64,000 nt of DNA from CAXBBB01 sp963841855 (lineage in GTDB: Bacteria; Bacteroidota; Rhodothermia; Rhodothermales; BA12), in NCBI GenBank assembly GCA_963841855.1, contig CAWJEJ010000001.1, positions 806,001-870,000 on the forward strand, in the 5' to 3' direction. Positions 55,113-63,959 of the stretch are shown in pieces. The notes beneath the pieces are model-generated. The model saw nothing but the letters and a program-made list of their open reading frames with translations, was not told the DNA's origin and made no database searches. Each line of letters opens with the position of its first letter. The stretch's first letter is position 1. Position numbers and translations under genes: made by a program.

Positions 55113-55832
55113 ATGCTTCGCCTCGCCCTCCTGCTCCTCCTCACTCTTCTCGTTGCGTGCTCCGATGACACCAGCGGCTCAGACGCTTCCGAAACCGACT
55201 CACCTGCTGTGATCAATCAATCGAATCGCCCGGCTCAACCGCCGCGCGCCTTGGAGCCGGGCGAAAAGCGCCGCATCCTCGTCGTCGGAAACAGCATCGC
55301 CGACGGATACGGGCTGACGCGCGCCCAGTCCTTCCCGTCGCTGATCCAGCAAAAGATCGACAGTGCCGGGCTACCGTTCGAGATCGACAACCAGGGCATT
55401 TCGGGCCAGACGACGGCGGGCGGCCTGAATGGTTTAGAGTGGCATCTGGAGCGGCCCGTCGACGTGCTGCTGCTCGAACTAGGCGCCAACGACGGGCTTC
55501 GCGGGCAGCCCGTCGCCAACGTCCGAACCAACCTGACGGCGATCATCGAGCGCGTCCGAGAGGACAACCCCGCTTCGGCCGTTGTGCTGACCGGGATGCA
55601 AATGCCGCCCTCGTACGGCGCACAGTACACGTCGGCTTATCGGAGCGTATTTCCCGAAGTTGCCCAAGAGCACGGCGCCGCGCTCGTACCCTTTTTGCTC
55701 GACGGCGTCGCGGGCATTCCGCGCCTCAACCAGCGAGACGGCGTCCACCCGACCGCCGAGGGGCAGCGCATCGTCGCCCAAAACGTATGGCGGACGCTCG
55801 AACCGGTCCTGCGCGCCCGCGCCGGTTCGTAA
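55113..55832 (+). CDS. SGNH-fold esterase lipoprotein (TesA-like)
   Basis: 239 residues. Lipobox LVAC (Cys16). SGNH blocks: VVGNSIADGYGL with Ser61 as nucleophile, NQGISGQTT, GANDGLRG, and DGVHPTAEG with the Asp/His pair. The usual block I GDS reads GNS (Asn60). Probably a lysophospholipase/arylesterase of the envelope. Divergent from the ABC ATPase over 94 bp, as in the tesA-ybbA pair. Confidence 0.9.
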   Translation: MLRLALLLLLTLLVACSDDTSGSDASETDSPAVINQSNRPAQPPRALEPGEKRRILVVGNSIADGYGLTRAQSFPSLIQQKIDSAGLPFEIDNQGISGQTTAGGLNGLEWHLERPVDVLLLELGANDGLRGQPVANVRTNLTAIIERVREDNPASAVVLTGMQMPPSYGAQYTSAYRSVFPEVAQEHGAALVPFLLDGVAGIPRLNQRDGVHPTAEGQRIVAQNVWRTLEPVLRARAGS

Positions 55833-55838
55833 GCATCT

Positions 55839-56930
55839 TCATCCGTTGGCGCGCTCGAACTCGTCCATAAACGACACCAGCGCCTCGACTCCGGCCTCGG
55901 GCATCGCGTTGTAGATCGACGCGCGGACGCCGCCGACGGTCCGGTAGCCCTTCAGACCGACCATGCCCTGCTCTTTGGCGAGCGTGACGAAGTTGGTTTC
56001 GAGCACCTCGTTGGGAAGGCGGAACGTGACGTTCATCTTCGAGCGGCTGCTCGGACGCGCCGTTCCGCTGTAGAAGTCGGTCGCGTCGATGCGGTTGTAG
56101 AGCGCGGCGGCCTTGCGATTGTTGACGGCTTCGATGGCCTGAACACCGCCCATTTGGTCGAGCCAGCGCAGCACCTTGTAGACAACGTAAACGGCGAACG
56201 CCGGCGGCGTGTTGTACATCTTGGCCGCGTGCGTGCCATAGTCGAGCATCGTCGGCAGACCCGACTTGCGCTCTTGCAAGATGTCGTCGCGCATCAGGAC
56301 GACGGTAACGCCTGCCGGGCCGATGTTTTTCTGAGCGCCTGCGTAGATCAGTCCGTGCGCCTCGGAGTCGATGGGGCGGCTCAGGAAGTCGGACGAAGCG
56401 TCGACGACGAGCGGCACGTCGGCTTGGGGCGTGTAGCCGAACTGCGTGCCGAAGATGGTGTTGTTGCTCGTGTAGTGCAGGTAGGCCGCGCCGCTGTCCA
56501 GGTGCCAGTCGGACGGCTCGGGGATGTACGTGTAGTCGTCGGCAGCCGATGAAGCGGCGACGTTGACGCGGCCGATCATCTTGGCCTCTTTGATCGCGCC
56601 CGCCGACCACTTGCCGGTGTCGAGGTAGTCGGCTGACGCGTCCTCGCGCAGCAGGTTGAGCGGCACCTGATGGAACTGCATCGACGCGCCGCCCTGGAGC
56701 AGCAGCACGTGCCAATCGTCGCCTAGGCCGAGCAGCTTGCGCAGCAGCGTCTGCGTGCCCTCGTGGATGTCGGTGTAGCTCTTGCCTCGATGGCTGACTT
56801 CCATGATCGACGCGCCCTCGCTGCCATAGAGAGGAAGCTCGTCGCGCACCTCTTCCATGACGGAAAGCGGAAGCGTGCCGGGACCGGCGGAAAAGTTGAA
56901 GACGCGTTCGGACGTGACAGGCGTGGGCAT
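55839..56930 (-). CDS. serC: Phosphoserine aminotransferase
   Basis: 363 residues from ATG 56930 (15 upstream in-frame residues are not SerC-like). NFSAGPGTLPLSVMEE start, SHRGKSYTDIH, LLQGGASMQFHQVP, and the PLP Lys in YAGAQKNIGPAG. Converts 3-phosphohydroxypyruvate to phosphoserine. Lies 34 bp downstream of serA on the same strand; the serA-serC-DUF1015 grouping is common in Bacteroidota. Confidence 0.96.
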   Translation of the reverse strand: MPTPVTSERVFNFSAGPGTLPLSVMEEVRDELPLYGSEGASIMEVSHRGKSYTDIHEGTQTLLRKLLGLGDDWHVLLLQGGASMQFHQVPLNLLREDASADYLDTGKWSAGAIKEAKMIGRVNVAASSAADDYTYIPEPSDWHLDSGAAYLHYTSNNTIFGTQFGYTPQADVPLVVDASSDFLSRPIDSEAHGLIYAGAQKNIGPAGVTVVLMRDDILQERKSGLPTMLDYGTHAAKMYNTPPAFAVYVVYKVLRWLDQMGGVQAIEAVNNRKAAALYNRIDATDFYSGTARPSSRSKMNVTFRLPNEVLETNFVTLAKEQGMVGLKGYRTVGGVRASIYNAMPEAGVEALVSFMDEFERANG

Positions 56931-56964
56931 AGTCGAGGAGAGTAGAGTCGGAGTGGAGTACGCG

Positions 56965-58167
56965 CTAGAGCGCAATGGTCGTCGCTTCCAACACGTGTTC
57001 GGACGACTTGATCGCAGCCAGTGCGTCGTCGTCGGGCGTGCCGGTGAAGCGGATGCGGGCGCAGGCGGCCTGGGCGCCGTCGAAGATCAGGTTTTCCATC
57101 TCCTGGACGTTCCAGCCTGCGCGCCGCACGTGGTCGAGAACAGACGCCAGCACGCCGACGCGGTCGCGGTGGCGGACCGTCAGCAGATGCGTCGCGGGCG
57201 TTTTGGTGGCGAGGTTGACGCAGTGCGGCACCTTTCCGGTCGACGCGAACACGTCGACGATGCGCGCGGCCTCTTCGGCGATGGCCTCCTGCGCCTGCTC
57301 GGTCGACGCGCCGATGTGGTGCGTCAGGTAGACCGATGGATGCGACGCCAGCGCGTGCTCCAGATCGCCCTCCTTGCCCGACGGCTCGCCGTTGAACACG
57401 TCGAGCCCGGCCCTGATGCCCCGGTTGTCGAGCGCCCACGCCAGCGCGTCATCGTCGACGACGGCGCCGCGCGTGGTGTTGAGAAAGAACGCGCCGGGCT
57501 TCATCGCCTCGAAAAGAGCGCGCCCGGCCATGCCTTCGGTTTCGGCCGTCGACGCGACGTGGAGGGTAACGGCGTCGGCATCCCTCACGGCCTCGACCGG
57601 GCTCAGCGCACGCCGGACGCCCATCGCCTGGGCACCGGCGTCGGTCAGAGAGCGGCTCCATGCCGTCACGTGCATCCCTAGTGCCTGAGCGTGGCGAATG
57701 ACGGCCCGGCCGATGTTGCCCGTTCCGATCACGGCCAGGCGGCGCCCACGCACACCGGCGGCTTTGCCATAATGCCCCTTGCGCCACTTCCCGGCTCTGG
57801 CATCGGCGACGTTGTCGGGGATCGAGCGATCCAGAGCCAGCAGCAGTCCCGTCGTCAGTTCGGCGACGGCGTCGGAGTTCTTGCCGGGGCAGTTGGCGAC
57901 GAAGATGCCCCGCTCACTCGCTCCGGTCGTGTCGATGTTGTCGACTCCGGCACCGGCACGAACGATGAGTTCCAGACTCGGCGCCGCGTCCAGATGCTCG
58001 GCTCGCACCTTAGTCGATCGGACGATGAGCACGCTCGGATTTTCACGCGCGAGGGCAGCAGTCAGCGAGTCGCCGTCGAGCGTCGGGTCGGTAGCGACGG
58101 CATGCCCGCCTGCCTCCATCCGTTCGACGGCTGACGTGGAGAGTTTGTCGGCGATGAGAATCTTCAT
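56965..58167 (-). CDS. serA: D-3-phosphoglycerate dehydrogenase
   Basis: 400 residues. Hydroxyacid dehydrogenase with RAGAGVDNID, NAD motif VIGTGNIGRAV, NTTRGAVVDDDAL (catalytic Arg region), and HHIGASTEQAQ (catalytic His), followed by a C-terminal ACT-like domain (about 325-400, HRDRVGVLASVLDHV). First step of serine synthesis; the ACT domain suggests serine feedback. Upstream of serC. Confidence 0.95.
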   Translation of the reverse strand: MKILIADKLSTSAVERMEAGGHAVATDPTLDGDSLTAALARENPSVLIVRSTKVRAEHLDAAPSLELIVRAGAGVDNIDTTGASERGIFVANCPGKNSDAVAELTTGLLLALDRSIPDNVADARAGKWRKGHYGKAAGVRGRRLAVIGTGNIGRAVIRHAQALGMHVTAWSRSLTDAGAQAMGVRRALSPVEAVRDADAVTLHVASTAETEGMAGRALFEAMKPGAFFLNTTRGAVVDDDALAWALDNRGIRAGLDVFNGEPSGKEGDLEHALASHPSVYLTHHIGASTEQAQEAIAEEAARIVDVFASTGKVPHCVNLATKTPATHLLTVRHRDRVGVLASVLDHVRRAGWNVQEMENLIFDGAQAACARIRFTGTPDDDALAAIKSSEHVLEATTIAL

Positions 58168-58205
58168 GGGCGAATCGGTTGAGTGGAGAGGTGTGCTTCC
58201 GCTGC

Positions 58206-58293
58206 GTCATCGCGAAGCCGAAGGCTGTAGTAGTTTCCTCCGGTAGCGGCTGGGCTCGGAGATTGCCGCGTCGCTCTGCTCCTCGCATTTGAC
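58206..58293. repeat. Decayed GTCATCGCGA-type inverted repeat
   Basis: GTCATCGCGAAGCCGAAGGC on the left and GAGATTGCCGCGTCGCTCTG with CTCCTCGCATTTGAC on the right; arms keep the family ends but pair poorly. Occupies most of the gap between DUF1015 and serA. Confidence 0.65.
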
Positions 58294-58321
58294 TGGGCGA
58301 AAGCGGGAGCCTCGGCAGCGC

Positions 58322-59536
58322 TCAGAACAGGTGAACGAGCAGACCTGAGCGCAGCTTGGGCTCGAACCACGTCGATTTGGGTGGCATGAGCTCTCCGGCA
58401 TCGCTCACGGCGAGCAGCTGCTCCATCGACGTGGGATGCATCGAAAACGCCGCCTGCGCTCGCCCACTGTCGACGCGGTCAACGAGCGCCTCGGTGCCCC
58501 GAACGCCGCCGACGAAGTCGATGTTGGGATCAGTGCGCGGGTCTTTGATGCCCAGCAGCGATCCGAGCACGAAGCGGCTTAGCCGGGCTACGTCGAGTCG
58601 GTCGGCGATGCCGTTGGTGGTGCTTTCGGGCAATTCGATATCGTACCAGTTGCCGTCCAGATAGAGCGAGACGTGGCCCGGTCCGGCGGGCGTGGCATCG
58701 GCGTTCTCGGTAACGGTCACGCGCTCGCGCAGAGCGGCGAGGAAAGCGTCCGGGCCGTCCGGCAGGTTTTTGACGACGCGGTTGTAAGGTAGGATGTCCA
58801 TGTTGGACATCGGGAAGAGCGCGGCGGGAAAGAACGCTACTTCGTCTTCAGGTTTGGCGCCCGAGCGCTCGACCTCGGCGTGGTAGGCGCGGCTCGCGGC
58901 TTTGCAGCGGTGGTGCCCGTCGGCGACGTAGAGGGTAGGCACGCGCCCAAATGCCTCGGCCAGCCCAGCGGCATCGCCGACGCGCCAGATCGTGTGCTGC
59001 ACGCCGTCGTCGGCGGTGAAGTCGTAGAGCGGATCTTGGGCCGTCGCCCGGTCGATGCGCGCCGCCACGTCGCCGTCGTCGCGATAGGCCAGCATGACCG
59101 GTTCGGCGTGCGCCTGCTGCGTCAGGATGTGGCGCGTTCGGTCGTCTTCTTTGACGGGCCGTGTCAGTTCGTGCTTGAGGATCGTGTCGTCGTCATAGTC
59201 CGCCACGGCGACGCAGCCGAAGATGCCGGTCTGCGGCCGTCCGTCGCGGATCAGGCGGTAGACGTAGAGCGACGGCTCGTCCTCGACGATGCTCGCGTCG
59301 CTCGCCACCAACGCGCGCAGGTTGTCGGCGCCGGTCCTATAGACCTCGTCGGCGTGCTCGTCTACGCCTTCGGGCAGGTCGATCTCGGGGCGGATGACGT
59401 GTAGGAACGAGCGCGGTTTGCCGCTTGCCAGCGCGCGCGCCTCGGACGTGTCGATCACGTCGTACGGCACGCAGGCAACCTCTTGGACGTGGGCCGGGTC
59501 GGGACGGAGGGCGCGGAACGGGTGGAGGACGGCCAT
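58322..59536 (-). CDS. DUF1015 family protein
   Basis: 404 residues from ATG 59536. Family landmarks: FRALRPDPAHVQEVACVPYD at the start, RPEIDLP, the central LYVADGHHRCKAA, and NVDF-like NIDFVGG near the end. Soluble, function unknown; a SerB-replacing phosphatase role has been suggested from gene neighbourhood but is not proven by the sequence. Encoded just before serA-serC on the same strand. Confidence 0.93.
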   Translation of the reverse strand: MAVLHPFRALRPDPAHVQEVACVPYDVIDTSEARALASGKPRSFLHVIRPEIDLPEGVDEHADEVYRTGADNLRALVASDASIVEDEPSLYVYRLIRDGRPQTGIFGCVAVADYDDDTILKHELTRPVKEDDRTRHILTQQAHAEPVMLAYRDDGDVAARIDRATAQDPLYDFTADDGVQHTIWRVGDAAGLAEAFGRVPTLYVADGHHRCKAASRAYHAEVERSGAKPEDEVAFFPAALFPMSNMDILPYNRVVKNLPDGPDAFLAALRERVTVTENADATPAGPGHVSLYLDGNWYDIELPESTTNGIADRLDVARLSRFVLGSLLGIKDPRTDPNIDFVGGVRGTEALVDRVDSGRAQAAFSMHPTSMEQLLAVSDAGELMPPKSTWFEPKLRSGLLVHLF

Positions 59537-59946
59537 TGGCGGGAAGCGCTTTTCTGAAACGGGTGAGGCGGAAAGGTACCGCGCGTGGCTTGGCGGACTG
59601 TTAAGAGGCTGTGCTTCACTTGGTCTCCACCGGGCTGTCTGCGGAGCGGCTGCATCCAAAGCTTGCACCTTGTCATGGCCAGGACGAGGGACGTGGCGAT
59701 CTCTATCCTTTCCAATGCCTGTTTGTCCGTCCTCTTGACTTGATCCAAAAGGACCGAAAGATCAAGACTTACGTCGCTCGGGCTGATGCGGCATTACGAG
59801 GGTAAAATCGGCCAAACTCGCTGTAAGCTCACTCCAAGCGGGACGATTTCCTGATGCTTCTCCACTCTGCATCTTTTCGCCGATCCGTCTCAGGCCATTC
59901 TCCATCTTCCTACGGTCACTGTAGATGTTGAGCCAGAAACGATGAG
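59537..59946. other. Intergenic region between deacetylase and DUF1015
   Basis: 410 bp. Holds a one-armed, decayed copy of the GTCATTGCGAGG-type repeat (59672-59703) and, on the minus strand, a 47-codon open frame 59762-59905 (MENGLRRIGEKMQSGEASG ...) with no known relatives; I see no support for it as a gene beyond the open frame. The remainder shows nothing recognisable. Confidence 0.4.
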
Positions 59947-60831
59947 TCAGCCGCCTTCTGCTTCCGCTTCCGCTTCCGCCCGGCGCGTTTGGCGGACGTG
60001 CTCCAGGAACGAGACGCCGTTCTCGGTCGGCCAGCGGTCGGGTTCGGCGTAGATGGGGTCGGCGTAGGCGCGGTCCAAGTCGATGAAGGCATAGTTCTCG
60101 GCTGCGAGGCGGTCTAGGATCGTGCCCAGGTAGTCGCGGTTGATGCGGTTGGCGTGCAGCAGGAGTACGTGGCGGACGTGGCGGCCCGTCAGTTCCTCGC
60201 CGACCATGTCCCAATACTTGACCGATTCGAGGATGTGGAGCACGTACTCCTGGCCGATTTCGTATCGCCCCTCCCAGTCTTCGTCCAACTCGGCTTGCCG
60301 GTAGCGCTCGTTGAACTCCCAGTCGTTGTTCGACACCGAAACGCGAGCATTGTACAGGCCCATCTGGTCGAGCGCTCGGGTGTAGCCCTGCTTCTGCTCC
60401 ATCGTCACGCCTTGGGCGAGGAACGGAAACCGGAAGTATCTCACCGGCAGTCCGCGCGCGTCGGCGATGGGTTGGAGCACGCCGCTCGCCCGTTCGATGT
60501 CGGCAGCGCCCTCCTCGACGGTTAGCTCACCCAGGTTGCGGTGCGTATAGGTGTGATTGCCGATCTGCGCCCCGGCGTCGAGCCAGCGGCCCAGCAGGAC
60601 TGCTTCCCGCTCGATGGCCACGTCCTGGCCGATGGCGAAGACGGTAAACGGCACGTCGTGCCGGGCCAACGCCTGCGTCATACTGTCGACGGCCTGCGTG
60701 CGCTGGAAATCGTCCGGGTAGGTGTAGTAGCCGACGAGGGGCACGTCGTCCAGCGTGATCGCGATCTCGCGTGGCTGCGCGGTGCAGGCGGAGAGCGGAA
60801 GCAGGGCCAGGAGTAAGAGTGCGCGCTTCAC
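59947..60831 (-). CDS. Polysaccharide deacetylase (NodB-type) lipoprotein
   Basis: 294 residues from GTG 60831, which gives the lipoprotein signal MKRALLLLALLPLSAC; a TTG at 60849 would add six residues and overlap the tRNA promoter. NodB motifs: ITLDDVP (metal Asp), GNHTYTHRN (the two metal His), and YFRFPFLAQG. Removes acetyl groups from a surface or cell-wall sugar; the C-terminal end is a Glu/Ala run (AEAEAEAEGG). Confidence 0.9.
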   Translation of the reverse strand: MKRALLLLALLPLSACTAQPREIAITLDDVPLVGYYTYPDDFQRTQAVDSMTQALARHDVPFTVFAIGQDVAIEREAVLLGRWLDAGAQIGNHTYTHRNLGELTVEEGAADIERASGVLQPIADARGLPVRYFRFPFLAQGVTMEQKQGYTRALDQMGLYNARVSVSNNDWEFNERYRQAELDEDWEGRYEIGQEYVLHILESVKYWDMVGEELTGRHVRHVLLLHANRINRDYLGTILDRLAAENYAFIDLDRAYADPIYAEPDRWPTENGVSFLEHVRQTRRAEAEAEAEGG

Positions 60832-60842
60832 GAGAGTGTCAC

Positions 60843-60871
60843 TTGACAAGTCGGCGGAGTGTTGGTACTAT
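60843..60871 (+). promoter_or_regulatory. Promoter of the initiator tRNA gene
   Basis: TTGACA at 60843-60848, exactly 17 bp, TACTAT at 60866-60871; transcription would begin about six bases before the tRNA. Close to the housekeeping consensus and the clearest promoter in the window. Confidence 0.7.
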
Positions 60872-60883
60872 TGTAATCCCAAT

Positions 60884-60955
<72 letters not shown>

Positions 60956-60960
60956 CTCAA

Positions 60961-61000
60961 ACAAGCCACTCGGTAACGCACCGGGTGGCTTTGTTGTTTT
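60961..61000 (+). terminator. Intrinsic terminator of tRNA-fMet
   Basis: AAGCCAC(t)CGGT, loop AACGC, ACCG(g)GTGGCTT, then TGTTGTTTT; starts six bases after the tRNA. Confidence 0.85.
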
Positions 61001-61029
61001 AGCCGAACGCGTCTTAGCCAAACGCGCCG

Positions 61030-61371
61030 TCACAGACGATCGAGTTGCGGCCCGGCTGGCTCTGTCTTCGCCCCGAGCCGCGGCATCCGTTCCACCATCG
61101 GCGCCGACTCGAAGCATGGAATCACGACCAGTTTGGGATCGGAGAGGCGGTTGGTCGCCTGCACGTACCGCATGGCGCCCGAAGAGGCGGCCTCGGCTTC
61201 GATCTCGATCACGCCAAACCCGGCAGGCCACGCGCACGGTAGCCGCGTCAGATAGTGAGCGGGAGAACAGGCCGGCCAGGCGGCAACGGCCAGCGTCGGT
61301 GCGCGCTCGGACTGCGCGGACGCGATCGGGGCGGCAGCCAGGAGCAGAGCGAGGAGTAAGGAGCAGCGCAT
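61030..61371 (-). CDS. Small exported protein of unknown function
   Basis: 113 residues. Clear signal peptide (MRCSLLLALLLAAAPIASAQ). The mature part of about 93 residues holds Cys at three places and segments YLTRLPCAWPAGFGVIEIEA and KLVVIPCFESAP; no family recognised. Own promoter likely, divergent from the YqgE-like gene across 143 bp. Confidence 0.6.
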   Translation of the reverse strand: MRCSLLLALLLAAAPIASAQSERAPTLAVAAWPACSPAHYLTRLPCAWPAGFGVIEIEAEAASSGAMRYVQATNRLSDPKLVVIPCFESAPMVERMPRLGAKTEPAGPQLDRL

Positions 61372-61514
61372 GAGGAGGTGGGTAGCAGGGCGGCGTCAAA
61401 CGTACGAACGGCCGCTCTGCGTGTCGGCATTCTTCCGGCGAGCCCGCGTGCGAGTTACCTTTGCGCTCGACACCTCCTCGACTCGCCCTGTTCGACGCTC
61501 CACGCTTCGCCCCC

Positions 61515-62075
61515 ATGCCCGACTTCGCCGCTCCCACAACAGGCGATTTGCTCGCCGCCGCGCCCGTTCTGGGAGACCCCAACTTCAAGCGCAGCGTCGT
61601 GCTGATCTGCGAGACGGGCGACGAAGGCTCGTTCGGCCTGGTACTCACCGACCCGCTCGACCTTTACCTGGCCGACGTGCTCGACGGCTTCGATGACGAG
61701 GCGCATCCGCTTCGCAGCGGCGGTCCGGTCCAGCCCGACACGCTCCACTTCCTACACCGACGCCCCGACCTCCTCCCCCACGCACAACTCGTGGCCGACG
61801 GCGTGTGGTGGGGCGGCGACTTCGACCAGGTGCGCGCGGCCTTGCGCGACGGCTCCGCAGTGGGAGCGGACTTTCGCTTCTTCTTGGGCTACGCCGGATG
61901 GAACGCGGGACAGTTGGAAGGCGAGATCGCGGGCGACGACTGGCTCGTCGCACCGGCGACGGCGGCGCTCGTCTTCGGCACCGAGCCTTCAGTTTTGTGG
62001 CGCCAGACGATGCGCAGTCTGGGCCCGCCCGCCGCCTACCTCGCCGACTATCCCGAAGACCTGCGCGTCAACTAG
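61515..62075 (+). CDS. YqgE/AlgH family protein (UPF0301)
   Basis: 186 residues from ATG 61515. Family order: GDLLAAAPVLGDPNFKRSVV, GSFGLVLTDPL, LRSGGPVQPDTLHFLHR, FFLGYAGWNAGQLEGEI, WLVAP. Cytoplasmic, function unknown. C/T-rich leader; 83 bp before the beta-lactamase-like gene, same strand. Confidence 0.93.
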   Translation: MPDFAAPTTGDLLAAAPVLGDPNFKRSVVLICETGDEGSFGLVLTDPLDLYLADVLDGFDDEAHPLRSGGPVQPDTLHFLHRRPDLLPHAQLVADGVWWGGDFDQVRAALRDGSAVGADFRFFLGYAGWNAGQLEGEIAGDDWLVAPATAALVFGTEPSVLWRQTMRSLGPPAAYLADYPEDLRVN

Positions 62076-62158
62076 CGTTCTCGGACGCTCGCTGGGGGCG
62101 GTTGCCTGCTGCGGGCAAGCCGAGGTGCCGTATTCTGAGCCGCACCCTCTCCCCTGCC

Positions 62159-63079
62159 ATGCGCTTCGCCCTCGCCTGCCTCGTGCTCCTCACCGCCTGC
62201 TCGACCGATCCCAGCGCCGACGCCGACCGCATCGGTACGCAGTTGGGCGCGCGCATCGACTCGCTCGCCGACGCCTTTCCCGGCGCGCTGGTCGCCGTCA
62301 GCGTAATGGACGCGCAGACGGGCGTGGCTCTCCACCGCAACGGCGACAGCCTGATGCATGCCGCGTCGACGATGAAGGTGCCGGTCTTGATCGAGTTGTT
62401 TCGCCAGGCCCACGCCGGTCGGTTTTCGCTGGACGACAGCCTGATGGTCACCAACGAGTTCACGTCGATTCTGGACGGCTCGTCGTACGTGATCGAAGAC
62501 GATTCGGACACGGAGACCTACGACCTGATCGGCACGCGGCAGCCCATCCGGATGCTGGCCGAGCGCATGTCGATCGTCTCGTCGAACCTCGCCACCAACC
62601 TGCTCATCGGGTTCTTGTCGGCCGACAGCGTACAGGCCACGATCGAACGTCTGGGCGTGACGCAGATGCACGTCTATAGGGGCGTCGAGGACATTCCGGC
62701 CTACCGCGCAGGCATGAACAACACGGCTACGTCACGCGATCTGGCCGTCCTGATGCAGCACATCGGCGATGGAACGGCCGTCAGCCCCCAGGCTGACAGC
62801 GCGATGGTCGACATCCTGCTCCGGCAGCGCTACAACGAGATGATTCCCGCCGGACTCGAAGGCGTTCCGGTCGCCCACAAAACCGGCTGGATCACCGGCA
62901 TCCGCCACGACGCCGCGCTGGTGATGCCCGACGGACAGGCGCCCTACACCCTCGTCGTCCTCACCCGCGACGTGCCGACCGTCGACGAAGCCGACGCGAT
63001 GGGCGCCCAAATCGCTAGCATCGTCCATGCGGCGCTGCGCCCCTCGCTCGCCAAGCAGCCCCATGCATCCTCGCCCTGA
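62159..63079 (+). CDS. Beta-lactamase-like serine hydrolase lipoprotein
   Basis: 306 residues from ATG 62159 (a longer frame back to 61805 overlaps the YqgE gene). Lipobox LTAC (Cys14). Penicillin-recognising fold: STMK with Ser70-Lys73, SSN at 141-143 in place of SDN, and HKTGW (Lys241). A class A type deacylating Glu is not evident beyond a possible Glu177. Could be a class A-like beta-lactamase or a transpeptidase-related hydrolase; no claim on drug resistance can be made. Overlaps the DUF427 gene by 17 nt. Confidence 0.88.
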   Translation: MRFALACLVLLTACSTDPSADADRIGTQLGARIDSLADAFPGALVAVSVMDAQTGVALHRNGDSLMHAASTMKVPVLIELFRQAHAGRFSLDDSLMVTNEFTSILDGSSYVIEDDSDTETYDLIGTRQPIRMLAERMSIVSSNLATNLLIGFLSADSVQATIERLGVTQMHVYRGVEDIPAYRAGMNNTATSRDLAVLMQHIGDGTAVSPQADSAMVDILLRQRYNEMIPAGLEGVPVAHKTGWITGIRHDAALVMPDGQAPYTLVVLTRDVPTVDEADAMGAQIASIVHAALRPSLAKQPHASSP

Positions 63080-63563
63080 CAAACCCCTCGCCGGACAAGA
63101 GTCCGTCTGGTCGTACCCGCGACCGCCTCGACTTGAACACGTGGGACGTGAGTTGCGCGTCGTTCACGCCGGAGAAGTCGTCGCCCAAACCGTCAGCGGC
63201 CTGCGTTACCTCGAAACGAGTCACCCGCCGACGTACTACCTGCCGCCTTCGGACGTGCGGATGGACTGGCTCGAGCCGGCAGGCGCGGCCGGGTCGTTTT
63301 GCGAGTGGAAAGGCGGCGCGGTCTACTTCGATCTAGTTGTGCCGGGCGCGCTGCGCATCGAGAAGGTGTGCTGGGCCTACCCCGATCCGACGCCTGCGTT
63401 TCGCGATCTGCGCGACCACCTCGCCTTCTACGCCGGACGCGTCGACGCCTGCTGGGTCGGCGACGAGCAGGCGACGCCTCAGCCGGGCGAGTTCTATGGC
63501 GGCTGGGTCACGTCGGATCTCGCCGGGCCGTTCAAGGGAGTGCCCGGCTCGTGGGGCTGGTAG
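63063..63563 (+). CDS. DUF427 family protein
   Basis: 166 residues from ATG 63063. DUF427 landmarks: RPPRLEHVGRELRVVHAGEV, ETSHPPTYYLPPSDVRMDWL, CEWKGGAVYFDLVV, and CWVGDEQATPQPGEFYGGW. Single compact beta domain, function unknown. Start lies within the end of the hydrolase gene, indicating an operon. Confidence 0.9.
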   Translation: MHPRPDKPLAGQESVWSYPRPPRLEHVGRELRVVHAGEVVAQTVSGLRYLETSHPPTYYLPPSDVRMDWLEPAGAAGSFCEWKGGAVYFDLVVPGALRIEKVCWAYPDPTPAFRDLRDHLAFYAGRVDACWVGDEQATPQPGEFYGGWVTSDLAGPFKGVPGSWGW

Positions 63564-63959
63564 CCTCGGCTCAAGCAGGAGAGGCGACTGCGCAGCGCAT
63601 CGGTACGGCTCGCAAGGCGGCGCGCTCTACGCGATCCACTTAGAGACTGTTTGGCGAAAGGCCGCGGGGCTGCGAACCCGAAGGGACCACGTAGTGAACG
63701 GCCCGGAAAGCGCCTCGCGGCGTTCGCTGTGCGGTCCCCTTTGGGGTTACGCTGCATCGCCATAGCTGGCGCAACCGTAGGTCACGCAGTGATGTCTGCT
63801 TCGCGCGTCTCGCGAGACGCTTCCCGCACTCGCTCTCGCCTTCCGCTACCTTCACCAAACAGTCTCTTACTCGTCCTGATCTCAGACGGGCGTTTTCAGA
63901 TTTGTGAGTCAGGATCGAACCAGGCGCCGCATCTTGTCTCTCCTCTCCCGCCGATCCCG
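63564..63959. other. Gene-free stretch around the MITE
   Basis: About 400 bp. Apart from the MITE at 63643-63866 I see no gene. The last 90 bases should hold the promoter of the gene that starts at 63960. Confidence 0.5.
63643..63866. mobile_element. MITE of 224 bp with IS5-like ends
   Basis: Ends GAGACTGTTTGGCGAA and TTCACCAAACAGTCTC are inverted repeats (16 bases, one mismatch), flanked on both sides by TTA (63640-63642 and 63867-63869), which is a target duplication. No transposase inside. The T-N-A target and GAG start fit the IS427/IS1031 branch of the IS5 family, from general knowledge. Confidence 0.8.

Noticed and set aside
59762..59905. 47-codon open frame as a gene
   Set aside because: Not supported by a family, a signal or a good leader; reported only in the intergenic note.
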